Made by a program: the position numbers and the translations under genes. The notes below the pieces were generated by a model. It saw only the letters and a program-made list of their open reading frames with translations, searched no databases and had not been told where the DNA came from. This document shows, piece by piece, positions 1 to 6,184 of a stretch of 6,184 nt of DNA; the stretch's first letter is position 1, and each line of letters opens with the position of its first letter. Source of the stretch: Bacteroidales bacterium (GTDB taxonomy: Bacteria > Bacteroidota > Bacteroidia > Bacteroidales > UBA7960); contig PWNY01000224.1 in assembly GCA_003557805.1 (NCBI GenBank), positions 1-6,184 on the forward strand, in the 5' to 3' direction.

Positions 1-297
1 AATAAATGACGCAATGTCATCAACCGAGGCAAAAGAGTCGTACAGCTGTATCCTTGGCTCTGTTCCAAACACCTGGCTCTGCAAAGGTGGTCCAATGTAT
101 ATGAAGCTTACCAGTGAGCGCCTTTCCAGCTGCTGTATCTCGGTTGCAGACGGAAGTGATGTCCTGATGTAAAGAGTCGTCTCCCTCATCACGGTTGTAA
201 CCATGAAGAAGAACAGGAGCATGAAGATAATATCAGGCAATGAAGCCGTGTTGATCTTTGGTGTACCTTTTCCACCTTCTTTTCTGAATCTTGCCAT
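1..297 (-). CDS. exbD: ExbD/TolR-family motor protein, second copy (3' end cut by window edge)
   Basis: Ninety-nine N-terminal residues are visible and the frame is open to base 1, so the C-terminus lies outside the window. A basic cytoplasmic N-terminus (R3, R5, K6, K10, K14) leads into one membrane helix at about residues 20-37, SLPDIIFMLLFFFMVTT. D22 sits where the ExbD/TolR aspartate that carries the proton is expected. The periplasmic part follows (about 40-99). ExbD proteins sit inside the ExbB pore and couple proton flow to movement of the periplasmic domain; that is family knowledge. The ATG is four bases after the stop of the preceding exbD, so translation is probably coupled. An AGGAG lies at 310-314, a little far upstream. 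It differs clearly from its neighbour in N-terminal charge and linker, so it is not a recent duplicate. The family call is firm; the partner it drives is unknown. Confidence 0.93.
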   Translation of the reverse strand, partial: MARFRKEGGKGTPKINTASLPDIIFMLLFFFMVTTVMRETTLYIRTSLPSATEIQQLERRSLVSFIYIGPPLQSQVFGTEPRIQLYDSFASVDDIASFI

Positions 298-301
298 AGT
301 C

Positions 302-877
302 TTACCTGTCTCCTATGTCTTTTGGTTCCGCCTCAGATATCGCCATGGGCACAGCTTCCCGAACCGCAGCCACCAGTGCTTCGTCAGTGAGATCACGGAA
401 GGCTCTTCCAAAGTACTCTCTTGACACCTGGTCTCTTATCTCCCTGACAGCGGCTGCTAGCTCGTTCTGAACTGAAATGTACATCTCGTATGATGTGCCC
501 CTGTCGTTCTGAAGCGATATAACGCCCCTTGACACCTCGATCTCTCCAATGTGTTCAATATTCCGCATCTCTTTGACGGGCATGTTGGGGTCGTTATCCG
601 GGTTTAATAAAAATTCTTTTGCTTGTTCTCGTAATGTATTAATGTTGCCCGGTTCACCTTCTACCAGTAGACGGTCCTGTGCGTCGACAAGCACGACGAA
701 CACGTTCCTTTCTCTTACTGGTGGTGGTTCCGGTGCGTTTGGATCAATGGGTGGCGGCAACATCCTGTTGATCCCCGTGTCAACATCCATAGTGGTGGTA
801 ACAAGGAAGAAGATCAGCAGAAGGAAGGCAATGTCAGCCATCGATCCGGCATTAATCTCAGGGGTCATTCTAGCCAT
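302..877 (-). CDS. exbD: ExbD/TolR-family motor protein, long form
   Basis: This 191-residue protein has a short cytoplasmic N-terminus, one membrane helix (about 12-30, SMADIAFLLLIFFLVTT) and a periplasmic domain. D15 is the conserved membrane aspartate expected to be protonated during the ExbB-ExbD cycle. A proline-rich linker (41-53, seven prolines in 13 residues) follows the helix. The ExbD-like fold covers about 57-145. The stretch from about 146 to 191 is charged, probably helical, and goes beyond the roughly 140 residues of E. coli ExbD. The start is supported by AGGAGAT at 884-890, eight bases between GGAG and ATG, which is notable because the other genes here mostly lack such a site. 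It lies 30 bases after the small membrane protein gene and four bases before the second exbD. It could equally be named TolR-like; sequence alone does not decide. Confidence 0.95.
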   Translation of the reverse strand: MARMTPEINAGSMADIAFLLLIFFLVTTTMDVDTGINRMLPPPIDPNAPEPPPVRERNVFVVLVDAQDRLLVEGEPGNINTLREQAKEFLLNPDNDPNMPVKEMRNIEHIGEIEVSRGVISLQNDRGTSYEMYISVQNELAAAVREIRDQVSREYFGRAFRDLTDEALVAAVREAVPMAISEAEPKDIGDR

Positions 878-883
878 AGAAAG

Positions 884-890
884 ATCTCCT
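884..890 (-). promoter_or_regulatory. Ribosome binding site of the long exbD
   Basis: On the minus strand AGGAGAT stands eight bases (counted from GGAG) before the ATG at 877. It is the only clear, well-spaced Shine-Dalgarno match in the window and supports the chosen start. Bacteroidota genes usually lack such sites, so this cistron may be translated more independently than its neighbours. Confidence 0.6.
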
Positions 891-907
891 ATTTAGATGA
901 TTGTTAC

Positions 908-1222
908 TTATCTGAAGTATTTGTATATCTCCGTAAAAACAGCTGAAATCAGGCCAAGTCCGACCAGGATCATTGTAGCTGTTATACCACCGCCTACCCA
1001 TTGCGAAACGGTCGGTGTGGCATCGGGATAAGGTTCATTGGTGCTGATGGAATATGAAAACAGGATTATAACCACCAGTACCCCTAAACCGATCAGGGCT
1101 GGAACCGCTTTCCTTATATTCCCAAACATATGGTATATGGAAAAAAGGATAGCAGATAACGCAGCCAGACCCAGCAGGCCATAGGTGACATACATTCCAA
1201 TGTTAATTAGCGTCTCGTTCAT
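908..1222 (-). CDS. Small three-helix membrane protein of unknown function in the ExbB-ExbD operon
   Basis: I do not recognise a named family. The 104 residues show three hydrophobic segments at about 8-30, 38-58 and 76-98. Between the first two is a short basic loop (R37, K38). Between the second and third is a polar loop (59-75) rich in Pro, Thr and Asp. The C-terminus ends with an aromatic and basic tail (Y100, K101, Y102, F103, R104). The positive-inside rule would place the 31-38 loop and the C-terminus in the cytoplasm and both the N-terminus and the 59-75 loop in the periplasm. The gene sits between exbB (15-base gap) and the long exbD (30-base gap) on the same strand. I infer that it is co-transcribed and may be an accessory subunit of the motor. 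No signal peptide, catalytic motif or metal-binding pattern is visible. The reading frame is well supported by its hydrophobic pattern and tight packing. Confidence 0.85.
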   Translation of the reverse strand: MNETLINIGMYVTYGLLGLAALSAILFSIYHMFGNIRKAVPALIGLGVLVVIILFSYSISTNEPYPDATPTVSQWVGGGITATMILVGLGLISAVFTEIYKYFR

Positions 1223-1237
1223 ACTGCTATTGGGTTT

Positions 1238-2047
1238 TTACTTTTTGTACTTGATTAAGATGTCCATGAAAGATATTGTAGCATCTTCCATTGTGTTGAC
1301 CATGGTGTCGATCTTTGATACAATGTAGTTGTAGAAGATCTGCAGGATTACTGCAACGATAAGACCGAATACAGTGGTCAGAAGGGCCACCTTAATACCA
1401 TCGGCAACAATAGTAGGTGAAATGTCACCGGCACGTGCGATAGCGTCGAATGCACCAATCATACCAATTACCGTACCCATAAAACCAAGCATCGGGGCAA
1501 TGGCGATAAACAGCGATATCCAGGTAAGGTTCATCTCAAGACGTCCCATCAGAACACCACCGTATGATACGATCGATTTTTCAACAACTTCCATTCCTTC
1601 ATTGTACCTGTCAAGACCCTGGTAGTATATGCTGGCAACCGGCCCGCGAGTATTCCTGCAAACCTCTTTTGCTGCATCTACACCACCTGTTTTAAGGGCA
1701 TCCTCAACCTTGTTGAGCAATTTGGTCGTATTTGTAGAGGAAAGGTTAAGATAGATGATCCTTTCAACACAAAGGCCAAGGCCAATGATCAAACACAACA
1801 ATATAATGCTCATAAATGCAGGTCCACCCTCAATGAACTGTTCTTTTAGTATGTAGTGGAAGCTCTGGTCACCGTAATCAGGCTCAAGCTCCTGGCCCAT
1901 CATATCCGCAGGATCAGGGTCTGTTTCCTGAATATCAACCACTTCTTCCGTTTCAGCTTCCTGTCCCTGGTCCTGCGCCATTGCTATGGTATTGAGACCA
2001 AAGGTGAGCATCCCTGCTACTGTCAAAAAGACGAATAATTTTTTCAT
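1238..2047 (-). CDS. exbB: MotA/TolQ/ExbB-family proton channel protein
   Basis: The 269 residues start with a likely cleaved signal peptide (1-24, ending AMA before Q25). An acidic tail at 25-61 follows (14 Asp/Glu and no Lys/Arg). Membrane helices lie at about 77-98, 173-197 and 219-240, with a large cytoplasmic loop between the first two. The family signatures are ERIIYL just after helix 1, PMLGFMGTVIGMI in helix 2 and ALLTTVFGL in helix 3. T225 aligns with E. coli ExbB T181. The position matching E. coli E176 is V220, with K219 beside it. ExbB forms the ring around ExbD and conducts protons across the inner membrane (family knowledge). The gene opens an operon with the small membrane protein and two exbD genes. 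The ATG at 2047 is chosen because it gives a complete signal peptide; no Shine-Dalgarno site is seen. It could be TolQ-like rather than ExbB-like; no TonB or TolB is visible to decide. Confidence 0.94.
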   Translation of the reverse strand: MKKLFVFLTVAGMLTFGLNTIAMAQDQGQEAETEEVVDIQETDPDPADMMGQELEPDYGDQSFHYILKEQFIEGGPAFMSIILLCLIIGLGLCVERIIYLNLSSTNTTKLLNKVEDALKTGGVDAAKEVCRNTRGPVASIYYQGLDRYNEGMEVVEKSIVSYGGVLMGRLEMNLTWISLFIAIAPMLGFMGTVIGMIGAFDAIARAGDISPTIVADGIKVALLTTVFGLIVAVILQIFYNYIVSKIDTMVNTMEDATISFMDILIKYKK

Positions 2048-2128
2048 AACTGATTCTGTTGGTTTTTGTTTGAACGATAATTGATTAACTGTGTAATTTT
2101 CGCATTAAGTTGGTTTATACTTAGTTAG

Positions 2129-2216
2129 CGGAGAGAAAGGGATTCGAACCCTTGATCCGCTTTTGACGGATACACGCTTTCCAGGCGTGCGCCTTAGACC
2201 ACTCGGCCACCTCTCC
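2129..2216 (-). tRNA. tRNA-Ser (anticodon GGA)
   Basis: The 88-base minus-strand cloverleaf has a 7-bp acceptor stem (GGAGAGG with TCTCTCC, one G-U pair) and discriminator G. The D arm carries GCCGAGTGG. The anticodon stem CACGC/GCGTG closes the loop CTGGAAA, with anticodon GGA at 2180-2182 on the plus-strand numbering. A long variable arm (ATCCG pairing with CGGAT) is typical of class II tRNA-Ser, and the T loop is TTCGAAT. It reads UCC and UCU. The 3' CCA is not encoded. It lies 81 bases upstream of exbB on the same strand, with no clear terminator between them. Confidence 0.97.
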
Positions 2217-2304
2217 CTGATTACACCACCGCCTGTAGCCTTGTTTTTCAAGCTGCTAAAATACAAAAAAATTAAACAATACGCTTTTAAACTTTTATAA
2301 TTTT

Positions 2305-4338
2305 TTAAAAAGCGGACAAAGCTTTTTCCACAGCTTCAAATATTGGCTGATTACTGATCTGCTCGCCTACCGCCTTGTCCATCCAGTGCCTGGGTGTCAG
2401 CTGGCCGATTGAGAAAATCCTGAGTTCCTCTTCAGCAAAGTCCCTGTCTCTGATATAATCCTCAATCTGGAACATGATAAGTCTTCCGTATGGGTATGCT
2501 GAAAGGTACAGGGGATAGGATATCATATGTGAATAAATGGCAAGCAGCGGAACGTCCTCTTCACCGAAAACGTCTGCATAGTATTCATTCCAAACCTCTA
2601 TGGCAATTTTAATAACAGCCTCCTTGAGCTCGCCTGCAGTTGCCCCGGGGTTGTCATACAACCATTTCCAGACTCCCATATCCACAAGAGATACACCCAT
2701 CATCTCATAATTATCCCAGAAAACATCCAGTACCTCAAGGTGCTCCTGCATGGGGTCATCCTGCCTTATACCCAGGAACTCCATGTCCCGGCGCTGGTAC
2801 ATAAAGGCGAGTGCCTCTGTAAAGGCCGTGTTGGGTATTCCTTTTACAAAATAGTTGTCCACAAAATGAGTGCTTATTGTCTGTTCAACATTATGACCAA
2901 ACTCATGCACCGCAATATTGTATCCCTTGTAGTCCATTCCGTCAGAACCAATCCTGGTGCGCAAATGCGAAGGCATCTCACGCATTGATGCCCCCCACGC
3001 ATGGCCTGAGCCCCTGGCAGGGTCAACCTCTATCTTCCCAGCTATGAAGTCTGCCATTTCAGCTGTGTGGCCGAGTTCCCGCAGGATACGCGGCAGGTCA
3101 CGGTTTAATGCCTCAGCATCCGGATACCTGCTTTTTGTGATGCGGTCGAGCTCCTCTTCTGAGATGCCGCTCCTTGCCTTGAAGCCATCGTACCAAAGAT
3201 CGTAGGGACGCAGATCCCTCCCCATGCGCTCCCTGATCAGTTCCGCACACTGCTTTACAAGCGGGGATGCAGCATATTCACGGAACAATGCCTCGACCTC
3301 TTCCTGGGGGATCTCCATACCCGCATCAAAGCTCCTTTTTATATAGGTGTCCAGCTGGGGATAATAGGGGTCCATGCTGTTAAGCCCCCTGAATACGTTA
3401 AGAAGATGTTCGTAGCGCCTTGTGCCTTCAGGAACAGGGTCTGCCTGTTCACCATCTTTCCACAGTTCATTGGTGTAGGGGTTCCATTGGTATTCGCCTG
3501 AGTTTATTACCTGCTCAGGAATATCCTGGTTTATGATACGAAGCATTACCTTGTAGAGCATCTCCTTTTTCTCTATCCCGCCAGGCTGGCCGTAATTTGA
3601 ACGGATCTCGTCCCTGAGGTTCCAGTGGGCGAGAAGCGTCATACCTTCGGGGAATATCTTTTCCCCGTCTTCATTGAGCAGTTCACCTGCATAAATATTG
3701 TATTCAGCTATATACATGTCCGTTTCACTGCTAACCTGGCTGTATTCCTGGATTAACCTTGTGGGCACTCTCGCGGTGAAGTAATCACCAAGCCTGGCAT
3801 ATCCCCACTGGCGGTCATTCCATTCTCCGCCGAGTTCGTTTTTCTCTGCAAGTGTGTATTGTGGGAAATTCAGTGCTATTAAGAATGCTATTTTATTATT
3901 GTACAAATCGTCCTGTATATGGGCCGAGGGGCTGTATGCGGAAAACATCTGGTCTATGCGGTGGATCGGCCCCCTGTCCTCATGAATCTGCCTGTTCAGT
4001 TCTAGGTTTATCCTGTTCATATAACCGTACAGGTGTTCAAAATAGTGGGCAAGGCGGTCGAACACCATGTCCAGTTCCTGGCTGTCACTGATGAATGATT
4101 GTTTGCAAAAAGACTCAAACTCTGAGGCATCACCGTCGCTTGCCCTCCATAATGAGGCAACCTGGCTTACACCCCTTCGTATCCTGTCTTCATGTTCCTG
4201 GCCGTGATCGCTGATAAGATCTTCAATCACTGTCTCCATTGCTTTGGTATCAATAGGTGAAATGTCATTGTTATCTGCCGGTGAACCACATGCGGAAAAG
4301 ATAATGGCAACCGATAGCAGAAATATCACTTTTTTCAT
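2305..4338 (-). CDS. Lipoprotein zinc metallopeptidase, gluzincin type, M3-like
   Basis: The 677-residue protein begins with a lipoprotein signal (lipobox FSAC, C17). Ser and Pro after the Cys give no strong inner-membrane retention signal, so it is likely anchored to an envelope membrane facing the periplasm or outside. The active site is HEFGH at 478-482: H478 and H482 bind zinc and E479 is the catalytic base. E508 in FTEAL, 26 residues after H482, is the likely third ligand. This matches the gluzincin pattern of M3 oligopeptidases. A Gly/Ala-rich strand before the site (443-460) and a Tyr-rich segment after it (Y608, Y611, Y615, Y617, then G618) resemble the substrate-binding parts of M3 enzymes. 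Residues from about 36 to 435 are mostly helix-forming and polar, with no domain I recognise. It probably cleaves peptides rather than folded proteins, by analogy. M2 or M32 affinity is possible. A -7 promoter element lies just upstream. Confidence 0.88.
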   Translation of the reverse strand: MKKVIFLLSVAIIFSACGSPADNNDISPIDTKAMETVIEDLISDHGQEHEDRIRRGVSQVASLWRASDGDASEFESFCKQSFISDSQELDMVFDRLAHYFEHLYGYMNRINLELNRQIHEDRGPIHRIDQMFSAYSPSAHIQDDLYNNKIAFLIALNFPQYTLAEKNELGGEWNDRQWGYARLGDYFTARVPTRLIQEYSQVSSETDMYIAEYNIYAGELLNEDGEKIFPEGMTLLAHWNLRDEIRSNYGQPGGIEKKEMLYKVMLRIINQDIPEQVINSGEYQWNPYTNELWKDGEQADPVPEGTRRYEHLLNVFRGLNSMDPYYPQLDTYIKRSFDAGMEIPQEEVEALFREYAASPLVKQCAELIRERMGRDLRPYDLWYDGFKARSGISEEELDRITKSRYPDAEALNRDLPRILRELGHTAEMADFIAGKIEVDPARGSGHAWGASMREMPSHLRTRIGSDGMDYKGYNIAVHEFGHNVEQTISTHFVDNYFVKGIPNTAFTEALAFMYQRRDMEFLGIRQDDPMQEHLEVLDVFWDNYEMMGVSLVDMGVWKWLYDNPGATAGELKEAVIKIAIEVWNEYYADVFGEEDVPLLAIYSHMISYPLYLSAYPYGRLIMFQIEDYIRDRDFAEEELRIFSIGQLTPRHWMDKAVGEQISNQPIFEAVEKALSAF

Positions 4339-4379
4339 GATCTGTTTGATTTTTGGTGAGTTGTGATGTCATATTTCTG

Positions 4380-4387
4380 CAAATATA
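4380..4387 (-). promoter_or_regulatory. Bacteroidota-type -7 promoter element of the metallopeptidase gene
   Basis: On the minus strand TATATTTG matches the Bacteroidota -7 consensus TAnnTTTG exactly. It lies 41 bases before the ATG at 4338, giving a leader of about 35 bases. No TTTG is found at the expected -33 spacing; the sequence there is the end of the RND gene. The leader has no Shine-Dalgarno site. The element suggests that the peptidase can be transcribed separately from the efflux gene. Confidence 0.5.
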
Positions 4388-4396
4388 CATTTATTG

Positions 4397-6184
4397 TTAA
4401 AAGTTATCTCCCGGCCTGAATATCTTTTTTATATCCCCGGCAATTATGTATATCCCGGGAAGAAGGATCAGAGTCAACAGTGTGCCGAAAAGCAGTCCTC
4501 CACTTACAGTGAGAGCCAGGGGCTGAAGGAGCTCCCCTCCGGAACCCATTGCGAGTGCAAGGGGCAGCATACCTGTAACAGTTGTAAGCGTGGTCATTAT
4601 CACGGGCCTAAGCCTGATGGTTCCCGCCTCCCTGATCGCATCTCCAGCCTTCAATCCTTCATCTACCTTATCGTTTGCAAAAGCCACCAGCAATATTGAG
4701 TTGTTTACAAGTATTCCCACCAGGAAGATCATACCCAGCAGCACGGGAGCGCTCAGTGAAGATGATGTAAGGTAGAGTGTAATTACCACCCCGGTAATTG
4801 AAAAAGGAAGGACAGAAAGGATGACCAGTGGGCTTGACACCTTTTCATACTGTACGGCCATTACCACGAATACGAAGAACACCGCGAGTATTATTGCAAG
4901 CCTCATGGACCTGTTGGTTTCGGCAATGTTTTCTGCAGCACCCCCGTATACTATATTATATCCCTCCGGCAGCTCGAAATCAGCCAGGGCCTCTTCCACT
5001 TTTTGCTGAACCTGGCCCACGGTGGCCTGCTCCAGGTTTACTGTGCCATTAACCCTTACTATTCTTATCTGGTTCAGTCTTTCAATATGTGCAGGTCCGG
5101 TCTCTTCCCTGAAGTCTGCTATGCTGCCAAGGTTTATTTGCCTGCCAAGGGCATCGGTCAGGGGAAGGTTTGCCATTGCGGTTGCAGATCCGGTTATAGT
5201 GCGGGGCATTCTCACCCTGATATTGTATTCAAATCCGCCGCTTACATATTTGGTAGGTACTGTGCCATCTATCGCCGCCCTTATTGTCTCACCCGCACTT
5301 GCTGCAGATATACCCATGTCAGCGGCCCTCTCCTCGTCAAGCCTTATGATTACCTGCGGTATCCTTTCGTCCCTTCCTACCTGAACGCTGCCAAGCCCTT
5401 CAATACCATCAAGGACGGCAAGTATCCTGCGTGCATTCTCTTCCAGCACCTCGAGCTCTTCACCGATAATACCTACCGATATATCATCATCCACCACCGA
5501 GGTCCTCAGTCCCTCTATCCTGGGCCCCCTGATCCTTTCCTGGGTGAATGCTATGCCAAGCTCCCTGACTTTGCGGGAAAACTCTGATACCCAGCGTTCG
5601 GCTGAATAACCTCTTCTTTCACCTGGGGGAACAAGCTGTACAACCATATCTATCATCCCTCCCCTGATTGAAAGTTGTCCGCCCCGGAAATAGCCCCCGG
5701 CAGTGCTGTAATAGGTTTCGACATACGGCATTTCTTCAATCGCTTCCTCAATAAGTATTGAAACATCCCGGGTGGGCCCAGGAGCTGTTCCCAGTGGAAG
5801 CAAAAAGCGCATGGTGATCCTGCCGTCATCAACCGGTGGCAGAAATTCACTTCCCATGCGTCCTGTAAGCCATATGCTCCCTGTCAGAACTATGACAGCA
5901 CCGGCAAGCAGATAGTACCGTTTTGATATCACCTTTGGAATTATACCAGTGTAATATCTGGTTAGCCTTTGCATCAGGCCTCCCGCAACACCCTTGTTTG
6001 ATTGAGGCCCGGAAACCTTTGAAGTAAGGGCATACAGCGAGGGCACCAGTGTCAGTGCTGCGATAAGCGATGCCAGCACGGCAAAAGCAATAGTGAGTAT
6101 TAGCTCCCTGAATATCATAGCGGCAAGACCTGTAAGCAACAGGAATGGCAAAAGTGCTGCCAGGTTAGTTGTCGTTCCCGCAAC
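4397..6184 (-). CDS. RND-family efflux transporter, AcrB/HAE type, C-terminal part (5' end cut by window edge)
   Basis: The frame stays open through base 6184, giving 595 visible residues. The TTG at 6149-6151 is an internal Leu codon, not a start. Counting from the edge, two helices (about 12-50) match TM5-TM6 of AcrB, and TM7 is at about 92-108. A large periplasmic porter region (109-425) opens with GSEFLPPVDDG, the usual second-half motif. TM8-TM12 lie at about 428-446, 453-471, 478-502, 526-545 and 556-580. RLRPVIMTT (524-532) keeps counterparts of AcrB R971 (R524) and T978 (T531). The position of AcrB K940 is N494, in GILVNNSILLV. These proteins are inner-membrane proton/drug or proton/metal antiporters that work with an adaptor and a TolC-like channel (family knowledge); those genes would lie beyond 6184. 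The sequence looks closer to the drug-type HAE group than to CusA-type metal pumps, but the substrate cannot be told. It ends 58 bases before the peptidase gene. Confidence 0.95.
   Translation of the reverse strand, partial: VAGTTTNLAALLPFLLLTGLAAMIFRELILTIAFAVLASLIAALTLVPSLYALTSKVSGPQSNKGVAGGLMQRLTRYYTGIIPKVISKRYYLLAGAVIVLTGSIWLTGRMGSEFLPPVDDGRITMRFLLPLGTAPGPTRDVSILIEEAIEEMPYVETYYSTAGGYFRGGQLSIRGGMIDMVVQLVPPGERRGYSAERWVSEFSRKVRELGIAFTQERIRGPRIEGLRTSVVDDDISVGIIGEELEVLEENARRILAVLDGIEGLGSVQVGRDERIPQVIIRLDEERAADMGISAASAGETIRAAIDGTVPTKYVSGGFEYNIRVRMPRTITGSATAMANLPLTDALGRQINLGSIADFREETGPAHIERLNQIRIVRVNGTVNLEQATVGQVQQKVEEALADFELPEGYNIVYGGAAENIAETNRSMRLAIILAVFFVFVVMAVQYEKVSSPLVILSVLPFSITGVVITLYLTSSSLSAPVLLGMIFLVGILVNNSILLVAFANDKVDEGLKAGDAIREAGTIRLRPVIMTTLTTVTGMLPLALAMGSGGELLQPLALTVSGGLLFGTLLTLILLPGIYIIAGDIKKIFRPGDNF

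Noticed and set aside
203..424. Plus-strand open frame of 73 codons across the exbD-exbD junction
   Set aside because: It overlaps two supported minus-strand genes in antisense and shows no ribosome site or domain.
549..896. Plus-strand open frame of 115 codons opposite the long exbD
   Set aside because: It is antisense to a well-supported ExbD gene and its Ser/Gly-rich product has no recognisable feature.
2256..2263. TATTTTAG as a -7 promoter element for the tRNA-Ser
   Set aside because: It has one mismatch to TAnnTTTG, no TTTG at the -33 spacing, and lies in an AT-rich gap where such matches arise by chance.
2264..2291. Terminator after the metallopeptidase gene (TTAAA/TTTAA stem followed by a T-run on the minus strand)
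   Set aside because: The stem is five A-T pairs with a nine-base loop, too weak to call a terminator.
5003..5587. Plus-strand open frame of 194 codons
   Set aside because: It lies wholly inside the RND gene in antisense. Its product is rich in Cys, Tyr and Pro with no domain pattern, while the minus-strand frame has clear RND motifs.
6149..6151. TTG as the start of the RND gene
   Set aside because: The frame continues open to the window edge and the upstream residues fit the RND TM5 region, so this is an internal Leu codon.

Overview
The window looks like part of a Bacteroidota (Bacteroidetes) chromosome. The reasons are an ExbB, small membrane protein, ExbD, ExbD gene order with sequences typical of that phylum, mostly A-rich leaders without Shine-Dalgarno sites, and a perfect match to the Bacteroidota -7 element (TAnnTTTG) before one gene. 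This assignment is inferred from style and content; no marker gene fixes the species. Every supported gene lies on the minus strand, so transcription runs from high to low coordinates.

From right to left: (1) 4397-6184 is the C-terminal part of an inner-membrane RND efflux transporter, cut by the window edge. (2) After 58 bases with a likely promoter comes 2305-4338, a 677-residue lipoprotein with a gluzincin-type zinc metallopeptidase site (HEFGH plus a downstream Glu), most like the M3/M2/M32 group. (3) 2129-2216 is a tRNA-Ser with anticodon GGA. (4) From 2047 to the left edge is a compact motor operon: an ExbB/TolQ/MotA-family protein with a signal peptide and an acidic periplasmic tail; a 104-residue three-helix membrane protein of unknown function; a long ExbD/TolR protein; and a second ExbD/TolR protein cut by the left edge.

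The four-gene operon most likely forms a proton-driven inner-membrane motor of the ExbB-ExbD type. Such motors energise outer-membrane transport through TonB or drive envelope work of the TolQR kind. No TonB or other effector is visible, so the output of this motor is unknown. Both ExbD proteins keep the membrane aspartate. The ExbB protein lacks the third-helix glutamate of E. coli ExbB and has valine there. The small three-helix protein between ExbB and the ExbDs is the best candidate for an undescribed component. The RND transporter and the peptidase have no evident functional link to the motor.

No mobile elements, CRISPR arrays or long repeats were found, and no gene-free stretch exceeds 300 bases. 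The longest gaps are 2217-2304 and 2048-2128, both AT-rich.
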